Assembly (NCBI GenBank): GCA_030592205.1
Contig: JAUVKA010000248.1
Location: 1 to 6,291 of the forward strand
Direction: 5' to 3'
DNA length: 6,291 nucleotides
Origin: Bacteroidota bacterium
Lineage (GTDB): Bacteria; Bacteroidota; Bacteroidia; Bacteroidales; UBA12481
Shown: positions 1 through 6,179 of the stretch, piece by piece
Layout: every line of letters begins with the position of its first letter
Position numbering within the stretch: position 1 is the stretch's first letter
The notes under the pieces: generated by a model
What the model was told of the DNA's origin: nothing
What the model saw: the letters and a program-made list of their open reading frames with translations, nothing else
Database searches by the model: none
Position numbers and translations under genes: made by a program

Positions 1-513
1 ATGGGAAAACCTGTGAATGGAGTATTGTATTACAGTGATGACAATGCCGGATCGTGGCAGCAGATGAAGCTTCCAGAGGGAGTAAACGGACCGCATGACC
101 TGCTTATTGATCCGGATAATTCTGAAATTATGTATATGAGTTGCTGGCCCCGGAAGAACATGGGCAAGGATCTCTTCGGCGGTGTTATCAAGACCGAAGA
201 CGGGGGAATAAGCTGGAAACAGGTATTTGACGAGAGGGTTCGTGTTAATGCTGCCGGTATGGATCCGGACCGGCCGGAAACTATTTTTATCAATACATTT
301 CAGAATGCTGCATACCGAAGTGACAACTCCGGCTATACATGGTACAGGCTGGAAGGTTACCGGTTTAAATGGGGCCAGAAAGCCATTCCTGATGTCAATC
401 ATCCCGGAATGCTTTTCCTGACCACTTATGGCGGAAGTGTTTATTATGGACCGGCTGAAGGAGTCCCAGGTGCATTTGAAGGTATTGAGAACCTGCCGGA
501 GGATTGGTGGTAA
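1..513 (+). CDS. BNR/Asp-box beta-propeller (sialidase-like, YVTN/BNR-type) protein, C-terminal part
   Basis: The 170 visible residues carry three Asp-box motifs (S/T-x-D/N-x-G-x-S/T-W): S12 to W19, T65 to W72 and S107 to W114. They are spaced about 42 to 53 residues apart, as in successive blades of a propeller. Such propellers occur in sialidases, photosystem-assembly-like and other extracellular proteins, and the Asp box is structural, not catalytic. An ATG sits at base 1, but three blades with no signal peptide cannot make a whole propeller, so I read this as the 3' end of a longer gene whose 5' part lies outside the window. The end at TAA 511-513 looks natural, with a family-like tail (GGSVYYGP, residues 144-151). 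No sialidase arginine triad is visible, so no glycosidase activity should be assumed. It is probably cotranscribed with the URO-D gene 37 bases downstream. Confidence 0.72.
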   Translation: MGKPVNGVLYYSDDNAGSWQQMKLPEGVNGPHDLLIDPDNSEIMYMSCWPRKNMGKDLFGGVIKTEDGGISWKQVFDERVRVNAAGMDPDRPETIFINTFQNAAYRSDNSGYTWYRLEGYRFKWGQKAIPDVNHPGMLFLTTYGGSVYYGPAEGVPGAFEGIENLPEDWW

Positions 514-550
514 GCTGTTAAACCGAAAAAAGAGATATATTCCTGGAACA

Positions 551-1579
551 GTGAATCCTAAAGAAAAATTCTTAACCACCATTAAAGGTGAGAATCTTGA
601 TATTCCCATCTTTTGTCCCGCGATTTATGACTATAAAGTCAATTTTTCAAATATACCTTTAAACCTGTTTGGCCAGACTGAAAGTGAATTGGTGGACGCA
701 ATTGAAAAAGAGATCCAATTTCTGAAGGCGGAAGTAGTCACCTGCGGCTATGATATTTATAACATTGAGGCTGAAGCTCTGGGAGCAACTGTAAACAGGG
801 AGGAGAAAGATTTCTTTCCGGATATCAGCAAAGCGCTGATCACCAATTTGGGTGAGATGGATAAGCTGCCTGTTCTGAAAAGAACTGGCGGACGCATGCC
901 CGTTTTTATTAATACTACAAAAGAACTGAGTCGCAGGTTTCGTGACAATGTATACATCCGTGGGGCAGTGAGTGGTCCTTTTTCATTGGCCGGCACCATA
1001 TACCGGAATGACCAGTTGATATTGGATTGTATATTAGATCCGCAAGGTGTGTATCAATTGTTGGATTACTGTACGGATGCGATTCTGACCTATATCCGTG
1101 GATTTTTAGAGGAAGGCCAGGATGTTGTGCTGTTTGACTCTTTGGCCTCACCTCCTTTGATTTCGCCGGAAATTTATGGTGACCTGATATTTCCTTTTCA
1201 TCATAAGATTTTTGAATTTCTGAAAAACGCCGGAGTGCAGAACCGGCCATTGATCATGGGAGGCAATACTTTACCCATCATGGATAAATTGACAAAAACA
1301 GGCGCCAATCAGCTATTGCTTGATTACGTTATTCCTCTAAAAGATATCGGGTCCGTTCTCGATCATTACAACATGGCATTCAGGATCAATATCGACCCGG
1401 GGTTGGTGGCCTGTAATGATCAAAATCAAATAGCGAATCAGATAAAAAAGATATTCGGTTTTTTAGGCCATCGATCCAATCTGCTTATTGGGACTGGTAT
1501 TTTGTCGAAAGAGACTCCGCTCGAAAACATTCAATTCATAAGAGAATTTATAACAGAACACTACCACAACCTGTATTAA
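551..1579 (+). CDS. Uroporphyrinogen decarboxylase-fold protein (URO-D/MtaA-like family)
   Basis: With GTG 551 as start the product has 342 residues, the usual family length, and begins MNPKEKFLTTIKGE, the common opening of URO-D-like proteins. The frame is open back to an ATG at 428, but that start would overlap the upstream gene by 86 bases and add unrelated basic sequence. No good ribosome site marks either start. Landmarks are SGPFSLAG (141-148), LFDSLASPPLISPEIYGD (194-211), GGNT (237-240) and ETPLENI (321-327), all at positions expected for this TIM-barrel family. The HemE RQAGRY-type motif is missing, so it is not the haem enzyme. In the cobalamin methyltransferase branch (MtaA/CmuA) zinc is bound by H-x-C before GNT and by a later Cys. 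Here the matching positions are I235, G237 and about G316, so zinc chemistry seems unlikely. The substrate is unknown. No signal peptide is seen, so it is probably cytoplasmic. Confidence 0.82.
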   Translation: MNPKEKFLTTIKGENLDIPIFCPAIYDYKVNFSNIPLNLFGQTESELVDAIEKEIQFLKAEVVTCGYDIYNIEAEALGATVNREEKDFFPDISKALITNLGEMDKLPVLKRTGGRMPVFINTTKELSRRFRDNVYIRGAVSGPFSLAGTIYRNDQLILDCILDPQGVYQLLDYCTDAILTYIRGFLEEGQDVVLFDSLASPPLISPEIYGDLIFPFHHKIFEFLKNAGVQNRPLIMGGNTLPIMDKLTKTGANQLLLDYVIPLKDIGSVLDHYNMAFRINIDPGLVACNDQNQIANQIKKIFGFLGHRSNLLIGTGILSKETPLENIQFIREFITEHYHNLY

Positions 1580-1604
1580 CCAATTGCAATCTAAGAAATC
1601 GAAA

Positions 1605-2981
1605 CTATATCCCTGTAAGTTTAATCGCCCTTATTAAAATGCCAAACTTACTGTTGGGTCGGTTTTTTGTTATTTCCTCTTCCAGTTTCCTGGCCTTCTC
1701 TTCTTCATTATAATACTTTGCAAGTACCCATTGAAATTCAGGGGTTGATGAACCTCCAGCTATTTTCCAGTCTCTCAAATAATCTTGCTCTTCTTCCCAA
1801 TTTCTAATATAAGTACCTGCCTCTTCTGATTCCCCCTGTGCAACAAGGGCTGAAGTTGCAAAAAAGTTATTGGGGAAAAAACCAGGGGCGCTCAGGTGAT
1901 CCCGGGAGTAATCAATGATCTGTTGATAGTACTGATCTGCCGCCTTATGATTTCCCAACCCGGACTCACAATATGCCAACAGGTAATCCTGTAACCGGTT
2001 ATCCGGCTCGTATGGCTCCCCTGAACCAAGATTTTCAGGCCATTTTTTCGAATTATTTATATACTTTGTGGCCTGTTTAAATTTTTTCTTTTCCAGCATA
2101 TCTAAAGCGATAGTGAGATTAGCCCTTTCATAAATACCATGGCCTGCATTGGCAAATTCAGCAGGAAGTATATTCACCTCAGCAAGCACTTTCAAACACT
2201 CCTTGTTCTTACTTGAATTCAAAAGGGACCTTGCATGAGCTATTCCAACAATCGGGTTATCCGGAAAATGTGCATACATCTGGTTTGAAATTTCAAGTTG
2301 CTTATTAAAAGCTCCTGTTCTTTGATAATGGGTACTCAGATAATACCAGGTGCGCCACGCTGAAGAATTCAGTTTAAGTGCCTGCTCAAAGTCGTTGCCC
2401 GCTGCTTCATTTTTAGATTTATCATTATCAAGTAAAATTCCTCGCGAAATATAGAAAGGCGCATAATCAGGAGAATTTCCACACTGTTTGAGCTGTTCTT
2501 TTGCCTTTTCTGTGCGAAGGATATACCAATATATTAAGCCAAGATAGTAGTTGGTTTTCCAGGAAGTATTGTGCTCCTGTGCCCAGGTAAGAACAGGAAT
2601 AGTTTCTAATCTGAATGGGAATACCATCAGTGGTGACATCTCCACAGCCTGCATCAGGTACTGTTCGCTCTTCTTTGGGCTTCTCAACCGGTACAGGTAA
2701 GCAAGCCAGTAATATACAGTAGGAGACTCGGGCGATTGTTCCAATACCTCTATAGCTTCACTGGTAAGTCCCTGGTTTGCATATTCGAGTGCAAGTTCCA
2801 GATAGGTTTCAACTGGCAATTCATTTCTAATTGCAGAGTTAAAGGCCGCTAAAGATTCAGGCGTGCGATTTAGAAGGTAATGCTCAAAACGTGCATAATG
2901 GTTAAGCGGATCAATTTCTAAAAGAGCTTCAATGGTTTTCTCTGCTTCATCACCCTTGTCTGTTTTCCGGTAAGCCGAACT
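1605..2981 (-). pseudogene. C-terminal TPR part of the interrupted DUF5107 gene
   Basis: This stretch is in the same frame as the DUF5107 gene upstream and begins directly after that gene's in-frame TAG. The 54 codons from 2981 to 2820 are fully open and read as ordinary TPR sequence, including KTIEALLEIDPLNHYARFEH, then run without a break into the longer part (PVETYLELALEYANQG). The first usable start codon of the shorter reading is only a TTG at 2819, inside a helix and without a ribosome site, so an independent gene is unlikely. The rest is alpha-helical and TPR-like (for example YLELALEYANQGLTSEAIEV and YYWLAYLYRLRSPKKSEQYL). A conserved-looking WPENLGSGEPYEPDNRLQDY segment lies near the middle and the reading ends at TAG 1607-1605. 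There is no signal peptide of its own. If the internal stop is real, this part is probably not translated. If it is a base error, it is residues 619-1076 of one secreted protein. Confidence 0.78.
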
Positions 2982-2984
2982 CTA
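2982..2984 (-). other. In-frame amber stop interrupting the DUF5107-TPR gene
   Basis: On the minus strand the codons read TAC GGA TTT TAG AGT TCG GCT TAC CGG, giving Y-G-F-stop-S-S-A-Y-R. The frame is identical on both sides: the upstream ATG at 4835 and the downstream TTG at 2819 are 2016 bases apart, a multiple of three. The stop falls in the first helix of a TPR unit (about residues 611-644) that is otherwise intact. One base change from a sense codon such as TTG, CAG, AAG or TGG would make it. The same gene uses TAG as its true terminal stop, which argues against general amber recoding. Confidence 0.85.
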
Positions 2985-4835
2985 AAATCCGTAAGCCGTA
3001 ATATTGAACCGGTTATAGTCCAATGCCTTTTTTGCATAAACTTCGGCATTTTTATAATCCTTTTTCTGTAAGTGCAACCCGGCTATCTGCACATATGCTG
3101 CCGATCGGTATTCCATCGACCTTACAGCGACACTGAAAGCTTCCTCTGCCTGAGTGAGGTTCCCCAATGCCCTTTGGATAACCCCGTATATAAAATTCCC
3201 ATCCGCGTCATATGTGTTATTCTCCAGAACCTTGCGCGCGTATTTAAGACCTTCATTAAATTTAGCTTTTCGATAATATAATTCTGCCACTTTCGATAAA
3301 GCCCTGCTATGCGTGGGTTCCTTTTCCAAACAGGCAAAGTATGTTTTTAAAGCTCTATTATAACTCCTCATGCTGTTCATATCATCTGCCTGTCTAAAGA
3401 GATGCTCTGCAGAATTATAATCCTGGCCCGAAGGAGTCGCAATTGGTCTGGTAATTCTGTTTTCATTTTTATTGGTAGTGTAGCTTAACAAACCCTCTCC
3501 AATATTTACTTCAATATCCTGTTGAGCACTTTCAGGCAATGAAATAGATTTTTTAAATACCTGCATCGGCTTCAGCTGAATATATTCAGACAAAACTGTC
3601 GTTTCAGCACTTTTCACAATCAAGCTATTACTAATCGATATATTGGGGCAAAAAGATATAAGTAAACTATCATTTGTTGAAACAAGGTTGAGTGTTCCGG
3701 AAGGAGTAGCAGCGACCATACCCCCGGTTTCTTTCACGGGAAACCAGTACTCAGATTTTGTTTCTGAATAAAAGGGGCGCATAAACAGCTGATTAAAAGG
3801 AGTGTTAAAACCACTTTGCCGTGATGCCTGATTAAATTTCACTCCGGACTGTGCTTCAATATATTGTCCATCCGTATCAGTTAACAATCCTTCCCAGATA
3901 GCCCCCAGGCGTGCCAGTGACCAGATCCAGATTTTTTTTCCGGGGGCATCGCTGTAAGGAGCCCAATGTCCGGTTCCAAAATCAGTGTTGTGATAATACC
4001 CACCAAACCAATTTGGATAATTCCCAAATACATGATATGATTTGCTTGTCCCAAAATCGTTTTCCTTGTAAATAGAGAGGTTCCGACCCTCTTTATCAAC
4101 AGGCCACGGACTAACCTTTCCACCATGTCCAATATGATGGGTGCCGGGATAATAAAACTGCAGATCATCAGTTGCCTTGTAAGCAGCATTTTCCCATGAC
4201 AAATATGCTCTATTTAAAGGAGTCGGATTATACCAGATGCTTCTCGTTTCAAAGTATGCTTTATCCTCAGGTAAGTGAATGATTACACGCCACTGAGTGC
4301 GGGAAGCCAGGTCAAGTCCACCCACAACACAACTCACGCTGCCATCGGGATTCTCTTTCAACACATAATCGACTTCCGATGAAGTCCAGGGAGCATGCCC
4401 CAGGTCCAATCCAAAGTTATGCTCTATTCCTCCACTGGTCCACGGACCACGAATTCCAATAGCGCGAAATTTCAGGACATGATTAAGATAGATGAACTCC
4501 TCCCCTGTGGATTTTTCAATGGCCCCCATTACTTTCCCTCCCACTTCAGGCAGCACCGTCACCTCGATATAATCATTCTCCAGGGTAACCACTTTCCACT
4601 CCTTCTGAATACCTTTATCTGTGTAACCATCAAAAATAGAATATGGATAGAAAATAGATGCCTGTGCATTAATCGCTACAGATGGAACCGGATTGGGATC
4701 AGAATATGGGTATGTTTTTATGGTTTTAAGCTCTTCTGTAATGGAAATACTCTGTCCGGATACAACATCTCCTGCAAAGAGACCACACAAAATGAAGCTT
4801 GCCACCAGAAGCCTTTTATTTACGAATAGATACAT
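2982..4835 (-). CDS. Secreted DUF5107 domain protein with TPR repeats (N-terminal part, 617 aa before internal stop)
   Basis: The ATG at 4835 starts a clear Sec signal peptide: K7-R8, a hydrophobic core to about A21, and likely cleavage after VSG (residue 27). The C17 context is not a lipobox. Residues about 55-385 form a beta-rich, aromatic DUF5107-type domain with TVLPEVGGKV (93-102), GPWTSGGIEHNFG (130-142) and WFGGYYHNTDFGTGHWAPYS (276-295). This is reminiscent of the galactose-mutarotase-like sandwich, which would suggest carbohydrate contact, though the ligand is unknown. From about 475 onward, four 34-residue TPR units are visible (475-508, 509-542, 543-576, 577-610), and a fifth is cut by the TAG at codon 618. 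Family members as I know them are near 1,100 residues, matching the joined length of 1076. It follows the transporter gene by 17 bases, so the two are probably one transcript. A protein ending at 617 could still be exported with an intact DUF5107 domain. Confidence 0.85.
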   Translation of the reverse strand: MYLFVNKRLLVASFILCGLFAGDVVSGQSISITEELKTIKTYPYSDPNPVPSVAINAQASIFYPYSIFDGYTDKGIQKEWKVVTLENDYIEVTVLPEVGGKVMGAIEKSTGEEFIYLNHVLKFRAIGIRGPWTSGGIEHNFGLDLGHAPWTSSEVDYVLKENPDGSVSCVVGGLDLASRTQWRVIIHLPEDKAYFETRSIWYNPTPLNRAYLSWENAAYKATDDLQFYYPGTHHIGHGGKVSPWPVDKEGRNLSIYKENDFGTSKSYHVFGNYPNWFGGYYHNTDFGTGHWAPYSDAPGKKIWIWSLARLGAIWEGLLTDTDGQYIEAQSGVKFNQASRQSGFNTPFNQLFMRPFYSETKSEYWFPVKETGGMVAATPSGTLNLVSTNDSLLISFCPNISISNSLIVKSAETTVLSEYIQLKPMQVFKKSISLPESAQQDIEVNIGEGLLSYTTNKNENRITRPIATPSGQDYNSAEHLFRQADDMNSMRSYNRALKTYFACLEKEPTHSRALSKVAELYYRKAKFNEGLKYARKVLENNTYDADGNFIYGVIQRALGNLTQAEEAFSVAVRSMEYRSAAYVQIAGLHLQKKDYKNAEVYAKKALDYNRFNITAYGF

Positions 4836-4852
4836 AGTTGTAATTATATTTT

Positions 4853-5746
4853 TCAGGTATTCTGCTCTTCCTTTCCCATCAGCAGTGCTGCAATGATAGC
4901 TAGAAGCATACCAGTAATAATAAGCAGATGAGGAATAACAGCATAAATTGCTAATGATAAGACAACAGTTATAACCGGAGAGAGAGCAGTTGTCATAGGT
5001 GCAACAATGATAGCTTTTCCATATCGAAAAGCATAGACCAGGCAGAGTGCTCCTATGGCATTCAAAATTTGAACCATTCCTGCCAGATACGGTCCCTTAA
5101 ATCCCCAGTTGATCTCCTGGGTGAAATCCGTCATCATCAACGCAACTGGAATAAGCAAAACCGAAGTCAATGCCATATAAAAAAAGATGCTTTCCGCTTT
5201 CATGGTCTTATTGGCAAATCTCATAATAAAACCCTGGGTTCCCCACGAAAACAGTGGGACTGCTGCTAATAACATCCAACCACTACCGGCAGAATTCTTC
5301 TCTCCCGGCGCCTGATAGGAGAGTAACAATATGGCCACGACAGCGACTCCAATACCTATCCATCCCAGGCGTCCGGTTTTCTCTTTTAAAAAGATCACAG
5401 CCAATAAGATCGTGACCACAGGAGTCAACGAGAGTAAAGGAAACACAAGGTATGCAGGTGCTTTTATCAGGGTGATAAAAAGTACCAGCTGGCCTACAGC
5501 ACCCAATACTCCGACCAATGAACCCAACAAAACAGAACGACTATCGAATTCCAGCTTCCACTTAATATTGATCAGTGCGATAATTGCCGCCGGGATCATG
5601 GTCAAAGCCCACACCACATAACCCAGGGTTGGTGGAAACCCATTCTTTTCAGGGATCTCAATCAGCGCGCCCCAAACACCCATGAATGTGACATGTATGA
5701 TAACAAAACTGATCCAATTCGTTCTCTTTTGCATTGTGTGTTTCAT
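4853..5746 (-). CDS. EamA/DMT-superfamily inner-membrane transporter
   Basis: The 297-residue protein has about ten hydrophobic segments in two repeats of five, the standard size and layout of drug/metabolite transporters. EamA repeat 1 spans about 14-143 and contains the hallmark end PLLSLTPVVTILLAVIFLKE (103-122), followed by a GWIGIGVAVVAILLL helix. Repeat 2 spans about 157-290 with the parallel APMTTALSPVITVVLSLAIY (249-268). The second repeat lacks the acidic residue usually found where repeat 1 has KEK. I start it at ATG 5746 (MKHTMQKRTNW); a TTG four codons earlier at 5758 and an ATG at 5734 are also in frame. No Shine-Dalgarno sequence is visible, which is usual in Bacteroidota. The gene leads a minus-strand unit with the secreted DUF5107 protein 17 bases downstream. 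Substrate cannot be deduced: the family moves amino acids, sugars, nucleosides and other metabolites. Confidence 0.85.
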   Translation of the reverse strand: MKHTMQKRTNWISFVIIHVTFMGVWGALIEIPEKNGFPPTLGYVVWALTMIPAAIIALINIKWKLEFDSRSVLLGSLVGVLGAVGQLVLFITLIKAPAYLVFPLLSLTPVVTILLAVIFLKEKTGRLGWIGIGVAVVAILLLSYQAPGEKNSAGSGWMLLAAVPLFSWGTQGFIMRFANKTMKAESIFFYMALTSVLLIPVALMMTDFTQEINWGFKGPYLAGMVQILNAIGALCLVYAFRYGKAIIVAPMTTALSPVITVVLSLAIYAVIPHLLIITGMLLAIIAALLMGKEEQNT

Positions 5747-5755
5747 GTTTACAAT

Positions 5756-5763
5756 CAAAGTTA
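5756..5763 (-). promoter_or_regulatory. Second -7-like box close to the transporter start
   Basis: The minus strand reads TAACTTTG, also a full match to TAnnTTTG, 17 bases downstream of the first box when measured start to start. A TTTT run lies roughly where a -33 element would fall. Its start site would be only a few bases before ATG 5746, giving a nearly leaderless message, so I rate it below the upstream box. It overlaps the alternative TTG start at 5758, which would be excluded from a transcript made here. Confidence 0.22.
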
Positions 5764-5772
5764 TCCGGTTGG

Positions 5773-5780
5773 CAAAGATA
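5773..5780 (-). promoter_or_regulatory. Candidate Bacteroidota -7 element for the transporter-DUF5107 operon
   Basis: On the minus strand the bases read TATCTTTG, a full match to the Bacteroidota -7 consensus TAnnTTTG. It lies 26 bases upstream of ATG 5746, which would leave a short leader of about 20 bases. A convincing -33 TTTG about 20 bases further upstream is not seen, so the match rests on one box. It lies in the 166-base divergent gap between the transporter and the sigma gene. Confidence 0.45.
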
Positions 5781-5873
5781 GAAAAGTTCGATTTGAAATG
5801 ACATCGTTATCCTGCATTAACCCCCTGTTAAACTTTTTCCTTTTTATCATAGGATGATATGTTGAGATTTATC

Positions 5874-5881
5874 TACTTTTA
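5874..5881 (+). promoter_or_regulatory. Possible -7 element upstream of the sigma gene
   Basis: The plus strand reads TACTTTTA, seven of eight positions counting the two free ones in TAnnTTTG, with A in place of the last G. It lies 31 bases before ATG 5913, a reasonable distance for a promoter. I find no good -33 TTTG at the expected spacing. Upstream, 5820-5850 holds only T-rich sequence. The call is weak. Confidence 0.28.
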
Positions 5882-5912
5882 CTTCGTGTCCGACTAAGAT
5901 GGCGATTTCAAT

Positions 5913-6179
5913 ATGATGTCAGAAACAAAAACACTTGTAAATAAATTCAAAGCAGGAGATGCAGCTGCATTTAATGCAATATATAATATGTACTATCAGA
6001 AGCTGTATTGTTTTGTCTTAGGATTAACTAAAGATCATGATAGCTCAGGTGAAATTGTACAGGAAGTGTTTGTCGCTTTATGGGAGAAGAGGAACCAGGT
6101 AGATGTTACATTTAACTTTGAGAATTATGTTTTTACCATCCGGAGTATTGATGATTGCAGGTACTCATTTCCTGGATAA
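5913..6179 (+). pseudogene. ECF RNA polymerase sigma-70 factor, truncated after region 2
   Basis: Residues 1-76 are a typical Bacteroidota ECF sigma N-terminus: LVNKFKAGDAAAFNAIYNMY (8-27), KLYCFVLGLTKDHDSSGEIV (30-49) and QEVFVALWEKRNQVD (50-64). These are sigma region 2, which binds core RNA polymerase and the -10 element. The end NFENYVFTI (68-76) should continue into an ARNxxxDxxR-type helix, a linker and region 4. Instead it runs into RSIDDCRYSFPG and stops at TAA 6177-6179. That tail is an out-of-frame reading of a different gene. The product of 88 residues is less than half the usual 170-200, and without region 4 it could not recognise a -35-type element. ATG 5913 and ATG 5916 are both possible starts and neither has a ribosome site. 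These factors often act with an anti-sigma/TonB-receptor pair, but no such partner is in the window. Confidence 0.8.
6130..6141 (+). other. Junction between the sigma gene and a chromate-transporter-like gene
   Basis: The 12 bases TTTTTACCATCC fit both neighbours. Read in the sigma frame they complete V-F-T-I, the normal end of ECF region 2. Read one base later they give F-L-P-S, a motif that fits the start of the second CHR domain. Before this point only the sigma frame makes family sequence, and after it only the other frame does. This is a join of two unrelated genes at short shared sequence, by deletion or by mis-assembly. Confidence 0.6.

Noticed and set aside
428..550. N-terminal extension of the URO-D protein from ATG 428.
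   Set aside because: It lies mostly inside the propeller gene in another frame, is basic and unlike the family, and makes the protein longer than usual.
1583..1590. Perfect 8-base palindrome ATTGCAAT between the convergent genes, as terminator or operator.
   Set aside because: It has no loop, no GC stem and no following T run, and an 8-base palindrome in AT-rich DNA is expected by chance.
1605..2819. Independent TPR protein gene starting at TTG 2819.
   Set aside because: The frame is open and TPR-like for 54 codons further upstream to the amber stop, and no ribosome site or promoter precedes the TTG.
4395..4829. A 144-codon reading on the plus strand opposite the DUF5107 gene.
   Set aside because: It lies wholly antisense to a well-supported coding sequence with signal peptide and domain, and its translation resembles no protein family.
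1605..4835. TAG recoded as an amino acid throughout this organism.
   Set aside because: The same gene ends naturally at a TAG, and reading through it would run into the convergent URO-D gene. Other genes end in TAA or TGA without extra internal TAG codons.
5331..5621. A 96-codon reading on the plus strand opposite the transporter gene.
   Set aside because: It is antisense to the EamA hallmark region, and its composition (rich in T, N, P and I) is what antisense of membrane helices gives.
5899..5916. Five-codon reading (M-A-I-S-I) ending at a TGA that overlaps the sigma start, as a leader peptide.
   Set aside because: It is too short to distinguish from chance, has no ribosome site, and its codons are not special.
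6141..6179. RSIDDCRYSFPG tail as a genuine new sigma C-terminus.
   Set aside because: The same bases in another frame encode a coherent CHR-like protein that stays open to the window end, so the tail is an out-of-frame reading.
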